Source: Clostridiales bacterium (lineage in GTDB: Bacteria; Bacillota; Clostridia; Lachnospirales; CAG-274). From it: a stretch of DNA of 15,991 nucleotides. Positions within the stretch are counted from its first letter, which is position 1. Each line of letters opens with the position of its first letter. The stretch is taken from NCBI GenBank assembly GCA_021202835.1, contig JAJQCI010000022.1, positions 1 to 15,991 of the forward strand, read 5' to 3'. The notes under the pieces were generated by a model. The model worked only from the letters and a program-made list of their open reading frames with translations, was not told where the DNA came from and did no database searches. This document shows positions 7,268 to 14,842 of the stretch, one piece after another. The position numbers and the translations under genes are program-made.

Positions 7268-7927
7268 ATGGCCAGACAAACATTTGAAACTGAACTTCAG
7301 GATTTAAAGATAGAGCTTGTTAAAATGGCCGGAATCGTTGAAGAACAAATCAACAATTCTATGGAGGCCTTTAAAAAGAAGGACGACAAGCTGGCAAGGG
7401 ACGTTATTGAAAAGGACAGAACCGTTGACGATATGGAAAAAAGCGTTGAGTCGAAGTGTCTTTCTCTTTTGTTAAAACAGCAGCCCGTAGCAAGGGACTT
7501 AAGAGATGTTTCTACGGCCCTTAAAATGGTGACCGATCTTGAGAGAATAGGGGATCAGGCGGCGGATATAGCCGATCTTGTAAGACATATTGAAGGGGAG
7601 CATATTTTCAGCATAGTAAAGCATATTCCGCCTATGGCGGAGCTTTCCGTGGAAATGGTGCATAATTCGATAGTTGCCTTCGTTTCGGAGGATATGACCC
7701 TTGCGAAGGACACCATTAAACAGGACGACAAGGTTGACGAGCTTTTCTGCGAGGTTAAAAAGGAAGTAGTCGAAATTTTGAAATCAGACCCTGAAAAGTC
7801 TGACGCAGGCATAAACTTCCTTATGATAGCGAAATATCTCGAAAGAATAGGTGACCACGCCGAAAATATATGTGACTGGATAGAATTCTCCGAAACAGGA
7901 GATTATAAAAACGCCAGAATATTATAA
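7268..7927 (+). CDS. phoU: Phosphate transport system regulator PhoU
   Basis: PhoU links the Pst transporter to the phosphate-sensing histidine kinase and dampens the Pho response when phosphate is plentiful. The 219-residue protein is the usual two-repeat, three-helix-bundle form. Each repeat carries its metal-binding signature: ERIGDQAADIAD (92-103) and ERIGDHAENICD (192-203). AAGGAGG (7255-7261) overlaps the pstB stop codon and stands 6 nt before ATG 7268, so expression is tightly tied to pstB. It is the last gene of the pst operon, and a hairpin terminator follows. No phoP or phoR lies in the window. Confidence 0.96.
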   Translation: MARQTFETELQDLKIELVKMAGIVEEQINNSMEAFKKKDDKLARDVIEKDRTVDDMEKSVESKCLSLLLKQQPVARDLRDVSTALKMVTDLERIGDQAADIADLVRHIEGEHIFSIVKHIPPMAELSVEMVHNSIVAFVSEDMTLAKDTIKQDDKVDELFCEVKKEVVEILKSDPEKSDAGINFLMIAKYLERIGDHAENICDWIEFSETGDYKNARIL

Positions 7928-7937
7928 AATAATTGAC

Positions 7938-7970
7938 AGACAGAGCTTTTCGGCTTTGCCTGTCTTTTTC
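7938..7970 (+). terminator. Rho-independent terminator after phoU
   Basis: AGACAG (7938-7943) pairs with CTGTCT (7960-7965), with inner AGC/GCT pairs and a small bulge, followed by TCTTTTTC. It ends the pst-phoU operon before the paaK promoter. The stem is shorter and less perfect than the other terminators here. Confidence 0.7.
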
Positions 7971-8035
7971 TTTGGCAAAATATACAAAAAAATCGGGATG
8001 AATGCAAAAAATTGTGCAGAACTTGTGATTTTGGA

Positions 8036-8064
8036 TTTACATTTTAGGCAAGAGGTGGTATAAT
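8036..8064 (+). promoter_or_regulatory. Sigma-A promoter of the paaK-ior operon with extended -10
   Basis: The -35 TTTACA (8036-8041, five of six consensus bases) and -10 TATAAT (8059-8064, perfect) are separated by 17 nt. A TG at 8056-8057 gives an extended -10. Transcription would start near 8071, leaving a leader of about 50 nt before paaK. An imperfect palindrome TGCA-N8-TGCA (8003-8018) lies upstream and could be an activator or repressor site. Confidence 0.85.
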
Positions 8065-8121
8065 AGCAATGATAGCGCTGAAAATGCTGCGGAATTTTAG
8101 TTTAAGGAGTGAAACAAATTT

Positions 8122-9441
8122 ATGATATGGGCAAAGGAAGAAACTCTTTCCAGAAGTGAGATTGAAGAAATACAGCTTGCGAAGCTGAAGAAAACAGTGG
8201 CGTATGTATATGAAAACCTGCCTGCATACAGAGTTAAGATGGACGCTGTGGGGGTAAAGCCGGATCATATTAAAACTCTGGCAGATGTAAGACATTTGCC
8301 CTTTATAACAAAGCAGGATATGAGAGATCAATATCCCTTCGGCTGGTTTGCCGTTCCTCAGAAGGACATTGTGAGAATACACGCTTCTTCGGGAACAACG
8401 GGAAAGCCCACTGTTGTAGGCTATACAAGGCGTGACCTTGAAAACTGGGCCGAATGTGTGGCAAGACTTGCCTGCGCCGGCGGAGCTACTCCGGAAAGCG
8501 TAGCCCAGATTTGCTTCGGCTACGGTATGTTTACAGGGGCTTTGGGGCTTCATTCAGGTCTTGAAAGAATAGGCGCTGCTATTATCCCTTCCTCAACGGG
8601 AAATACACAGAAACAGATTATGTATATGAAAGATTTCGGAACGAGCCTTCTTGTTGCGACTCCTTCCTATGCCCTGCGTATAGCCGAGGTTGCTATGGAG
8701 ATGGGGCTTAACCCCCAAAAGGATATTAATCTTAAAGTGGGTCTTTTCGGCAGCGAGATGTTGACAGAGGCAATAAGAGCCGAGTGCGTTAAGGTTTTCG
8801 GCGACCAGATTCTTGTTACATCGAATTACGGTATGAGCGAAATAGGCGGCCCCGGCGTTTCCGGCGAGTGTGAATATCTCTGCGGCTTCCATATTAATGA
8901 AGATCACTTCCTTTGCGAGGTTATCGACCCTAAGACGGGAGAGGTTCTTCCCATGGGTGAAAAGGGCGAGCTTGTTGTTACCTGTTTGGATAAGGAGGCC
9001 CAGCCCCTTGTAAGATACAGAACGAGAGACATAACAAGACTTATATGTGAGCCCTGTAAGTGCGGCAGAACCACAATAAGAATGGAGAATTTCAGCGGCA
9101 GAACCGATGACATGCTTAAAATAAAGGGCGTTAATGTATTCCCCAGCCAGATTGAAGAGGTTCTTTTGAGTATGGACGAAATAGGCCCTCACTATGAGAT
9201 TATAGTTGAAAAGGTAGGCCATACAGACAAGCTTACAATAAGGGTTGAGCTTGCTCCCGAAAAGATGACAGACGATTATCAGAAGCTTAACGCCATAGGC
9301 AAGAAGATAAACGCAAAGCTTAAGGTTATTTTAGGCCTTGACACAATAATAAAGCTTGAATCTCCCAATACTCTCCAGAGATTCGAAGGAAAGGCAAAGA
9401 GAGTAAGAGACTTAAGGCCCAAAGAAACACTTATGAACTGA
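8122..9441 (+). CDS. paaK: Phenylacetate-CoA ligase family protein (aryl-CoA ligase, AMP-forming)
   Basis: This ANL-superfamily ligase interconverts an arylacetate (phenylacetate or indoleacetate type) plus ATP and CoA with arylacetyl-CoA, AMP and pyrophosphate. It has 439 residues, typical for PaaK. Motifs in order: P-loop HASSGTTGKPT (87-97), aryl/adenylate-binding YGMSEIGGPG (236-245), RYRTRD (298-303), a cysteine-rich CEPCKCGRT (309-317), hinge and A8 GRTDDMLKIKGVNVFPSQIE (326-345), and the A10 lysine in EGKAKRV (Lys424). ATG 8122 follows AAGGAG by 12 nt, slightly long. It leads an operon with iorAB, so in a fermenter it may work towards arylacetate formation with ATP gain, or in the opposite direction to activate arylacetates for amino acid synthesis. 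The exact substrate cannot be read from sequence. Confidence 0.92.
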   Translation: MIWAKEETLSRSEIEEIQLAKLKKTVAYVYENLPAYRVKMDAVGVKPDHIKTLADVRHLPFITKQDMRDQYPFGWFAVPQKDIVRIHASSGTTGKPTVVGYTRRDLENWAECVARLACAGGATPESVAQICFGYGMFTGALGLHSGLERIGAAIIPSSTGNTQKQIMYMKDFGTSLLVATPSYALRIAEVAMEMGLNPQKDINLKVGLFGSEMLTEAIRAECVKVFGDQILVTSNYGMSEIGGPGVSGECEYLCGFHINEDHFLCEVIDPKTGEVLPMGEKGELVVTCLDKEAQPLVRYRTRDITRLICEPCKCGRTTIRMENFSGRTDDMLKIKGVNVFPSQIEEVLLSMDEIGPHYEIIVEKVGHTDKLTIRVELAPEKMTDDYQKLNAIGKKINAKLKVILGLDTIIKLESPNTLQRFEGKAKRVRDLRPKETLMN

Positions 9442-9483
9442 TAAATTTTTGTACATATTATATTGAAAGAAGGAAAAGCCGAA

Positions 9484-11226
9484 ATGGGTGAAAAAAAGAT
9501 TATGCTCGGAAATGCTGCAATAGCAAGGGGAGCCTATGAGGCCGGAGTTAAGGTTTCCGCCGCCTACCCCGGAACGCCGAGTACGGAAATAAGCGAAAAT
9601 ATAGTTAAATATGATGAAATATATGCCGAATGGTCACCAAACGAAAAGGTAGCTATGGAGGTGGCCATAGGGGCTTCACAGGCAGGCGTAAGGGCTATGG
9701 CCTCCATGAAGCACGTAGGCGTAAACGTAGCCTCAGACCCTCTCTATTCCATATCCTACGGAGGAGTTAACGGCGGCCTTGTGATGGTTGCCGCTGACGA
9801 CCCGGGGCTTTACAGCTCACAAAACGAGCAGGACACCAGAATGGTAGGCAGGGCGGCTATGGTTCCTGTTATTGAGCCTTCAGACAGCGACGAAGCCAGG
9901 CGTTTTATGAAATATGCCTTTGAAATAAGCGAAAAATACGATACCCCCGTTATTGTAAGAACGACAACAAGGCTTGCCCACTCTCAGGGTGTTGTTGAGC
10001 TTGAAGAAAGAGTGGAGCCAGAGGATAAGCCCTACATAAAAAATATAGCTAAAAACGTTCTCCTGCCGGCAAATGCACAGAAAAGGCACATTGTTGTTGA
10101 ACAGCAGCTTAAGGCTTTAGCCGAAGACGCCTGCACAATGCCCATAAACCGGGTTGAATATAACGACACGTCAATCGGCATAATAACACAGGGCATTGAA
10201 TATCAGTATGTCAAAGAGGTTTTGCCTAATGCTTCCGTTCTTAAGCTTGGCCTTGTTAATCCTCTGCCCAGAAAGCTTATTGAAGAATTTGCCTCCAGGG
10301 TTGAAAAGCTTTACATAGTTGAAGAGCTGGAGCCTGTTATCGAAGAACAGGTTAAAAGCTGGGGCATTAAATGCACTGGAAAGGAAATTTTCACTGTTCA
10401 GGGTGAATATTCCGCAAACATGTTAAGAGAAAAGCTTTTGGGTATGAAGCTTGACATCGACGAGCCTGCAAAGGCAGCCCCCAGACCCCCTATTCTCTGC
10501 CCCGGCTGCCCTCACAGAAGTGTTTACACTGTGCTTAAAAAGCTTAAGATGCACGCCGCCGGCGACATAGGCTGCTACACTCTGGGCGCCGTTGCTCCCC
10601 TTAACGTTATGGATACAAACGTATGTATGGGCGCCAGCATAAGCACTCTCCACGGCATGGAAAAGGCCAGAGGCAGCGAATATGTAAGAGACTGGGTTGC
10701 CGTAATAGGGGACTCAACCTTCCTTCACACAGGTGTAAACTCTCTTATGAATATGGTTTACAACAAGGCCACAGGCACTGTTTTGATTCTCGACAATTCC
10801 ACAACGGGAATGACAGGCCATCAGGACCATCCGGCAACAGGCAAGACCCTTAAGGGTGAAACAGCCTATGCCATAAACATATATGCTCTCTGTAAAGCAA
10901 TGGGCATCGAAAACGTATATGAAGTAAACGCCTTCGACATTGGGGAGCTTGAAAAGGTTATAAAGAGAGAGGCGGCGAGAGAAGCTGTTTCTGTTATAAT
11001 TACAAAGTCTCCCTGTGCCCTTCTTAAGGGTGTTGTTTTCGACAGCAAGTGTGTAACGGTTCCCGATAAGTGCAAAAAATGCGGTATGTGTCTTAAGCCC
11101 GGCTGTCCGGCTATTACCAAAAACGCCGACGGAACCGTTAAGATAGACGACACAATGTGCAACGGCTGCGGCCTTTGTATGCAGCTTTGCAAATTCGGAG
11201 CAATAGAGAAAGTTAAGGTGAAATAA
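9484..11226 (+). CDS. iorA: Indolepyruvate ferredoxin oxidoreductase, alpha subunit
   Basis: This catalytic subunit decarboxylates arylpyruvates oxidatively with thiamine diphosphate, making arylacetyl-CoA, CO2 and reduced ferredoxin. ATG 9484 follows AGAAGGA with a 9-nt spacer, giving 580 residues; a TTG at 9463 would be upstream of that site. The N-terminal half is the pyrimidine-binding domain (AAYPGTPSTEI, 27-37; Glu54 in SPNEKVAMEVA). Then come CPGCPHR (339-345), the diphosphate/Mg motif GDST (409-412) with DNSTTGMTGHQDHPATG (437-453), and a C-terminal ferredoxin domain with two [4Fe-4S] motifs: Cys530/533/536/541 and Cys559/562/565/569. The last motif ends in Cys-Lys rather than the usual Cys-Pro. 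It lies 42 nt after paaK and 1 nt before iorB. Family identity is very clear. Confidence 0.96.
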   Translation: MGEKKIMLGNAAIARGAYEAGVKVSAAYPGTPSTEISENIVKYDEIYAEWSPNEKVAMEVAIGASQAGVRAMASMKHVGVNVASDPLYSISYGGVNGGLVMVAADDPGLYSSQNEQDTRMVGRAAMVPVIEPSDSDEARRFMKYAFEISEKYDTPVIVRTTTRLAHSQGVVELEERVEPEDKPYIKNIAKNVLLPANAQKRHIVVEQQLKALAEDACTMPINRVEYNDTSIGIITQGIEYQYVKEVLPNASVLKLGLVNPLPRKLIEEFASRVEKLYIVEELEPVIEEQVKSWGIKCTGKEIFTVQGEYSANMLREKLLGMKLDIDEPAKAAPRPPILCPGCPHRSVYTVLKKLKMHAAGDIGCYTLGAVAPLNVMDTNVCMGASISTLHGMEKARGSEYVRDWVAVIGDSTFLHTGVNSLMNMVYNKATGTVLILDNSTTGMTGHQDHPATGKTLKGETAYAINIYALCKAMGIENVYEVNAFDIGELEKVIKREAAREAVSVIITKSPCALLKGVVFDSKCVTVPDKCKKCGMCLKPGCPAITKNADGTVKIDDTMCNGCGLCMQLCKFGAIEKVKVK

Positions 11227-11227
11227 T

Positions 11228-11812
11228 ATGTCCGATGTGAAAAATATAATGATTGTAGGCGTAGGCGGTCAGGGCACACTTCTTACGAGCCGAATTTTAG
11301 GCGGAGTTATAACAACGGCAGGCTATGACGTTAAGCTTTCGGAGGTTCACGGTATGGCTCAGAGAGGGGGCAGCGTCGTTACCTTCGTCCGCTACGGTGA
11401 AAAGGTGGCCGAGCCCATTGTGGAAGAGGGTCAGGCAGACGTTCTTATTGCCTTTGAAAGGCTTGAAGCCCTGAGATATAAACACTTCCTTAAAAAAGAG
11501 GGAGTTATAATAGTAAACGACCAGAGAATAGACCCTATGTCTGTTGTAACAGGAGCGGCGGAATATCCCGAAGGTATAATAGAGGGCTTAAAAGCAAACC
11601 ATAGGGTTATAGCCTGTGACGCTATGGGCGAGGCCAAGGCTTTGGGAAACCCCAAGGTTTTCAATGTTGTTATAATTGGCGTTGCCGCAAGACAGATGGG
11701 CTTTGAAAAAGGCGAATGGATAAGCGTAATAGAAAAAACAGTGCCCCCCAAGACGGTCAGCTTAAACTTGACCGCCTTTGAAAAGGGCTGGGAGATAGGA
11801 GGTACAATATAA
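11228..11812 (+). CDS. iorB: Indolepyruvate ferredoxin oxidoreductase, beta subunit
   Basis: This is the gamma-type (POR/KOR gamma domain) subunit that completes the IorAB heterodimer. It has 194 residues, normal for IorB. The nucleotide- or CoA-associated loop VGVGGQGTLLTSRIL is at 10-24, followed by the family signature EVHGMAQRGGSV (39-50) and VLIAFERLEALRY (72-84). ATG 11228 is one base after the iorA stop codon, with AAGGTG inside the end of iorA as ribosome binding site. Its TAA overlaps the next ATG by one base (TAATG), so iorA, iorB and the ACT gene are translationally coupled. Confidence 0.95.
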   Translation: MSDVKNIMIVGVGGQGTLLTSRILGGVITTAGYDVKLSEVHGMAQRGGSVVTFVRYGEKVAEPIVEEGQADVLIAFERLEALRYKHFLKKEGVIIVNDQRIDPMSVVTGAAEYPEGIIEGLKANHRVIACDAMGEAKALGNPKVFNVVIIGVAARQMGFEKGEWISVIEKTVPPKTVSLNLTAFEKGWEIGGTI

Positions 11813-12240
11813 TGTTCATAAAGCAGCTTTCGATTTTTATAGAAAACAGACCCGGCAGAATCAACGAAGCAACAAAGGCTCTGGCGGAAAGCAATATAAA
11901 TATAGTATGTGTGTCTCTTTCTGACACGGCGGACTACGGTATTTTCAGACTTATAGTGTCAAACCCCAAGGCCGCACAGGAGGTTCTTACCGAAAAGGGC
12001 TTTTCATCCACACTTACGGATGTTGTGGGGGTTAAGCTTCCCCATCATTTCGGAATGCTTAACAAAATGACAGAGGCCATCACAAAAGCCGGGGTTGACC
12101 TTTCATATATCTATGCTTTTAACAGCGGAAAAGAAAACGCCGCCGTTATAATAAAGACATCCGACAATGAAAAAGCAGAGAGCGCAGTAAAAGCGGCAGG
12201 CCTTGAGGTTTTGAACCCTTCAGCGGCTTACAATCTGTGA
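11812..12240 (+). CDS. Tandem ACT-domain protein (probable amino acid sensor)
   Basis: This 142-residue protein is built of two ACT domains and nothing else: domain 1 about residues 2-68 (FIKQLSIFIENRPGRINEATKALAESNINI) and domain 2 about 70-138 (VVGVKLPHHFGMLNKMTEAITKAGVDLSYIYAF). ACT domains bind amino acids at domain interfaces and control partner proteins. Stand-alone tandem ACT proteins of this kind (COG4747 type) often lie beside ior and paaK genes, so an aromatic amino acid or aryl-acid ligand is a fair inference, not shown by the sequence. It starts one base inside iorB (TAATG) with AGGAGGT (11797-11803) 8 nt upstream. It has no DNA-binding or catalytic domain. Confidence 0.88.
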   Translation: MFIKQLSIFIENRPGRINEATKALAESNINIVCVSLSDTADYGIFRLIVSNPKAAQEVLTEKGFSSTLTDVVGVKLPHHFGMLNKMTEAITKAGVDLSYIYAFNSGKENAAVIIKTSDNEKAESAVKAAGLEVLNPSAAYNL

Positions 12241-12261
12241 CAATAAAAAGAGGCAAGTGAA

Positions 12262-13074
12262 ATGATAATTGATTTTCATACACATACCTTTCCCGATAAA
12301 ATAGCGGAGCATACAATTTCGAAGCTTGAAAGAAGCGCCCATCTTACCGCCTTTACTGACGGAACCTCCCAGGGGCTTTTAAACTCAATGGAGGAAAGCG
12401 GCATAGATTTATCGGTTATTCTTCCTGTTGTTACAAATCCTCCCAAGGCCGACGAAATTAACGAATATGCGGCGGAGACAAACAGCGAAAACGACAGGCT
12501 TATCTCCTTCGGGGGTATTCACCCTGACACTGAAAATTACAAGGCGGTTCTTAAAAGGGCAAAGGCTTTGGGCTTAAAGGGAATAAAGCTTCATCCCGAA
12601 TATCAAAATGTAGATTTTGACGACATAAGATATATGCGTATTCTTGACAGCGCCGAGGAACTGGGGCTTGTTACAGTTGTCCACGCAGGCTTTGACGGAA
12701 GCTATCCCGACTCGAAGCGCTGCTGGACGAAGCACATTTTAAATGTTCTTGAGGAGGTAAAGCCCCACAGGCTTGTGGCGGCTCATATGGGCGGCTGCAA
12801 CATTTGGGGAGATGTTAAAAAATATCTTGCCGGGGCAGAGCTTTATCTTGATACAGCGTTTTCCTTCGGCGTAAAACAGCTTTCCGGGCTTCTGACGGAA
12901 GAGGAATTCATAGCTTTGGCAAGAACCCACGGAACGAAAAAGGTTCTTTTCGGAACGGATTCCCCATGGTGTGAACAGAAGGAAATGAGCGAGTTTATAA
13001 TAAACAGTGCTATGACGGAAGATGAAAAGGAAGATATACTTTTCAAAAACGCCCTCGGGCTTTTGAAATTATAA
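12262..13074 (+). CDS. Amidohydrolase family (TIM-barrel) protein, substrate unknown
   Basis: This 270-residue metal-dependent hydrolase or decarboxylase belongs to the amidohydrolase-2 (ACMSD-like) family. The metal site is laid out normally: HxH at His6/His8 (DFHTHTFP), Lys109 and His111 in GIKLHPEY, His141 in VVHAGFD, His175 in AAHMGG, and Asp233 in FGTDSPW. Members act on carboxylic or aromatic substrates or hydrolyse C-N bonds, and the reaction cannot be predicted here. It begins 21 nt after the ACT gene with AAGAGG at good spacing and is the last gene before the operon terminator. Co-expression with paaK-iorAB-ACT therefore looks certain, and a role with aryl-acid or amide intermediates is possible. 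Confidence 0.88.
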   Translation: MIIDFHTHTFPDKIAEHTISKLERSAHLTAFTDGTSQGLLNSMEESGIDLSVILPVVTNPPKADEINEYAAETNSENDRLISFGGIHPDTENYKAVLKRAKALGLKGIKLHPEYQNVDFDDIRYMRILDSAEELGLVTVVHAGFDGSYPDSKRCWTKHILNVLEEVKPHRLVAAHMGGCNIWGDVKKYLAGAELYLDTAFSFGVKQLSGLLTEEEFIALARTHGTKKVLFGTDSPWCEQKEMSEFIINSAMTEDEKEDILFKNALGLLKL

Positions 13075-13097
13075 AGCTTAAAATTTTGATAACCGAG

Positions 13098-13122
13098 CCT
13101 CCTCTTAAACGGGGAGGTTTTT
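13098..13122 (+). terminator. Rho-independent terminator after the aryl-acid operon
   Basis: CCTCCTC (13098-13104) pairs with GGGGAGG (13111-13117) over a 6-nt loop, followed by five T. It lies 24 nt after the amidohydrolase stop codon. Confidence 0.88.
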
Positions 13123-13172
13123 AGATTTCATGAATGCTTATCAATATGTCAATTTTCACAAATATTTATAAT

Positions 13173-13192
13173 TTTAACTTGTTTTTGTTAAA
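13173..13192. promoter_or_regulatory. Inverted repeat just upstream of the symporter promoter
   Basis: TTTAAC (13173-13178) and GTTAAA (13187-13192) form a 6-bp inverted repeat with an 8-bp centre, ending 4 bp before the -35 box. Its half-site recurs in the downstream repeat (GGTTTAAC at 13261-13268). It could be an activator site or part of the same regulator's set. In AT-rich sequence chance is also possible. Confidence 0.35.
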
Positions 13193-13196
13193 TATA

Positions 13197-13225
13197 TTGA
13201 CAAAGGTGGGCGTGTGTTATATAAT
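13197..13225 (+). promoter_or_regulatory. Perfect-consensus sigma-A promoter for the symporter gene
   Basis: TTGACA (13197-13202) and TATAAT (13220-13225) are separated by exactly 17 nt. Transcription would start near 13232, inside the first of two operator-like repeats, which suggests a strong promoter held down by a repressor. Confidence 0.92.
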
Positions 13226-13227
13226 AT

Positions 13228-13278
13228 GGTTTAGTGCTTTAAAGCGTAACATGATTCAATGGTTTAACGCTTTAAAGC
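13228..13278. repeat. Two 18-bp repeats with palindromic core GCTTTAAAGC (probable operators)
   Basis: GGTTTAGTGCTTTAAAGC (13228-13245) and GGTTTAACGCTTTAAAGC (13261-13278) differ at two positions and are 33 bp apart, about three helical turns. Each holds the perfect 10-bp palindrome GCTTTAAAGC. Together they also make a 12-bp inverted repeat (13236-13247 with 13267-13278). They sit over the expected transcription start and the leader, the usual place for repressor binding and looping. The regulator is not encoded in the window. The inverted arms could alternatively fold in the mRNA leader. Confidence 0.7.
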
Positions 13279-13303
13279 AAAAAATATAAAGGAGGCGTTA
13301 CCC

Positions 13304-14782
13304 TTGGTAACAAAAATTGCACTTGTACTCATATTCTTTGCTATTCTCATAGGTGTGGGTATATATTCCAGAAAAAATGCATCCGATGCCAATGCTTTCG
13401 TGTTGGGCGGCCGTTCTGTTGGTCCTTGGCTTACTGCCTTTGCCTACGGCACGTCTTATTTTTCGGCTGTTGTATTCGTAGGCTATGCAGGTCAGTTCGG
13501 CTGGAAATACGGTATGTCGGCGACTTGGATAGGTATAGGAAACGCCGTAATAGGCAGCCTTATCGCCTGGCTTGTTTTAGCCAGAAGAACCAGAGTTATG
13601 ACCCATCATATGGATGTAGTAACCATGCCCTCATATTTTGAGAAAAGATATGACAGCAAGGCGCTTAAAATTGCTGCATCGGCTATTGTTTTTATTTTCC
13701 TTATTCCCTACACAGCTTCAGTTTACAACGGTCTTTCAAATCTTTTTGAAATGGCTTTCGGAATTCCCTATACATACTGTGTTATTGCTATGGCTGTTTT
13801 AACGGCGATTTACGTAATAGTAGGCGGCTATATGGCTACCGCTATTAACGACTTTATTCAGGGCTGTATTATGCTTGTGGGAATTGTTCTTATTATTTTG
13901 GCGGTTCTCAAAAGTCAGGGCGGCCTTGTCGAGGCTACGGCTAAGATGGCCGCTGTAGTTGACGAAAGCGGAAAGAGCGGCTACGCTACTATTTTCGGCC
14001 CCGATCACTTGGGCCTTTTGGGGGTTGTAATTCTTACATCACTGGGAACATGGGGCCTTCCCCAGATGGTTCATAAATTCTATGCCATTAAGGACGAACA
14101 GGCAATTAAGACAGGCACAATTGTTTCAACATTCTTCGCCATAATAGTTTCAGGCGGATGTTATTTCTTAGGCGGTTTTGGCAGACTTTTCGACTCTCCG
14201 GCTATTTATAACGCACAGGGCGCCGTAGCCTATGACGCTATTGTTCCTCATATTTTGGAAACCGCTCTGCCCGATGTTCTTATTGCGGTTGTTATTATGC
14301 TTGTGCTTTCGGCTTCTATGTCAACACTTTCGTCTTTGGTTTTGACTTCAAGCTCAACTCTTACCATAGACTTTATAAAAGAAACATTCATTAAAGAAAT
14401 GAGCGATAAAAAGCAGGTTTTGCTTATGAGAATTCTTATTGTGTTCTTCATCGTTATTTCAGTTGTTATTGCTCTTGATCCTCCTACATTTATAGCCCAG
14501 CTCATGGGTATATCATGGGGTGCTTTGGCCGGGGCTTTCCTTGCTCCCTTTATGTACGGCCTTTATTGGAAAGGCGTAACAAAGCTTTCCGTATGGGCCT
14601 GCTTCATTTACGGCGTTGTGCTTACGGTTTCAAACATCTACCTTAAGTTCATAGCTTCCCCCATAAACGCAGGTGCAATAGCTATGATCGGCGGCCTTAT
14701 ACTTGTTCCCATAGTAAGCCTTATTACACCTAAGTTTGACAAGGCTTTTACAGACAAGATATTCGAATGTTATAAAAAATAA
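13304..14782 (+). CDS. Sodium:solute symporter (SSS family), substrate unknown
   Basis: This is an inner-membrane cotransporter of the SSS/PutP family, which uses the sodium gradient to import a solute such as proline, pantothenate or another organic acid or amino acid. It has 492 residues with about 13 membrane helices. Signatures: LGGRSVGPWLTAFAYGTSYFSA (34-55), GGYMATAINDFIQG (174-187), GTWGLPQMVHKFYAIKD (248-264) and ASMSTLSSLVLTSSSTLTIDF (337-357). The last holds Ser340-Thr341, equivalent to the sodium-binding pair of PutP. The start is TTG 13304, 8 nt after GGAGG (13291-13295); no ATG fits. It is a single-gene unit with a consensus promoter and an operator-like repeat pair. Substrate cannot be assigned with confidence. 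Confidence 0.92.
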   Translation: MVTKIALVLIFFAILIGVGIYSRKNASDANAFVLGGRSVGPWLTAFAYGTSYFSAVVFVGYAGQFGWKYGMSATWIGIGNAVIGSLIAWLVLARRTRVMTHHMDVVTMPSYFEKRYDSKALKIAASAIVFIFLIPYTASVYNGLSNLFEMAFGIPYTYCVIAMAVLTAIYVIVGGYMATAINDFIQGCIMLVGIVLIILAVLKSQGGLVEATAKMAAVVDESGKSGYATIFGPDHLGLLGVVILTSLGTWGLPQMVHKFYAIKDEQAIKTGTIVSTFFAIIVSGGCYFLGGFGRLFDSPAIYNAQGAVAYDAIVPHILETALPDVLIAVVIMLVLSASMSTLSSLVLTSSSTLTIDFIKETFIKEMSDKKQVLLMRILIVFFIVISVVIALDPPTFIAQLMGISWGALAGAFLAPFMYGLYWKGVTKLSVWACFIYGVVLTVSNIYLKFIASPINAGAIAMIGGLILVPIVSLITPKFDKAFTDKIFECYKK

Positions 14783-14794
14783 CTTTCTCCAAAT

Positions 14795-14830
14795 AAAAAG
14801 GTCCTCCCTGTTTTTCAGGGAGGGCTTTTT
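14795..14830. terminator. Bidirectional rho-independent terminator between the symporter gene and glyA
   Basis: CCTCCCTG (14803-14810) pairs with CAGGGAGG (14816-14823) over a T5 loop. AAAAAG on the left and CTTTTT on the right provide U-tails for both strands. It serves the convergent symporter and glyA genes. Confidence 0.9.
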
Positions 14831-14842
14831 AGACGTGTTTTA

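Noticed and set aside
8593..9222. Long open frame of 209 codons on the minus strand inside paaK
   Set aside because: It lies wholly antisense to a well-conserved ligase, has no ribosome binding site or family motif, and is explained by the codon composition of paaK.
9463..9483. TTG 9463 as start of iorA
   Set aside because: The AGAAGGA ribosome binding site lies downstream of this codon and fits ATG 9484.
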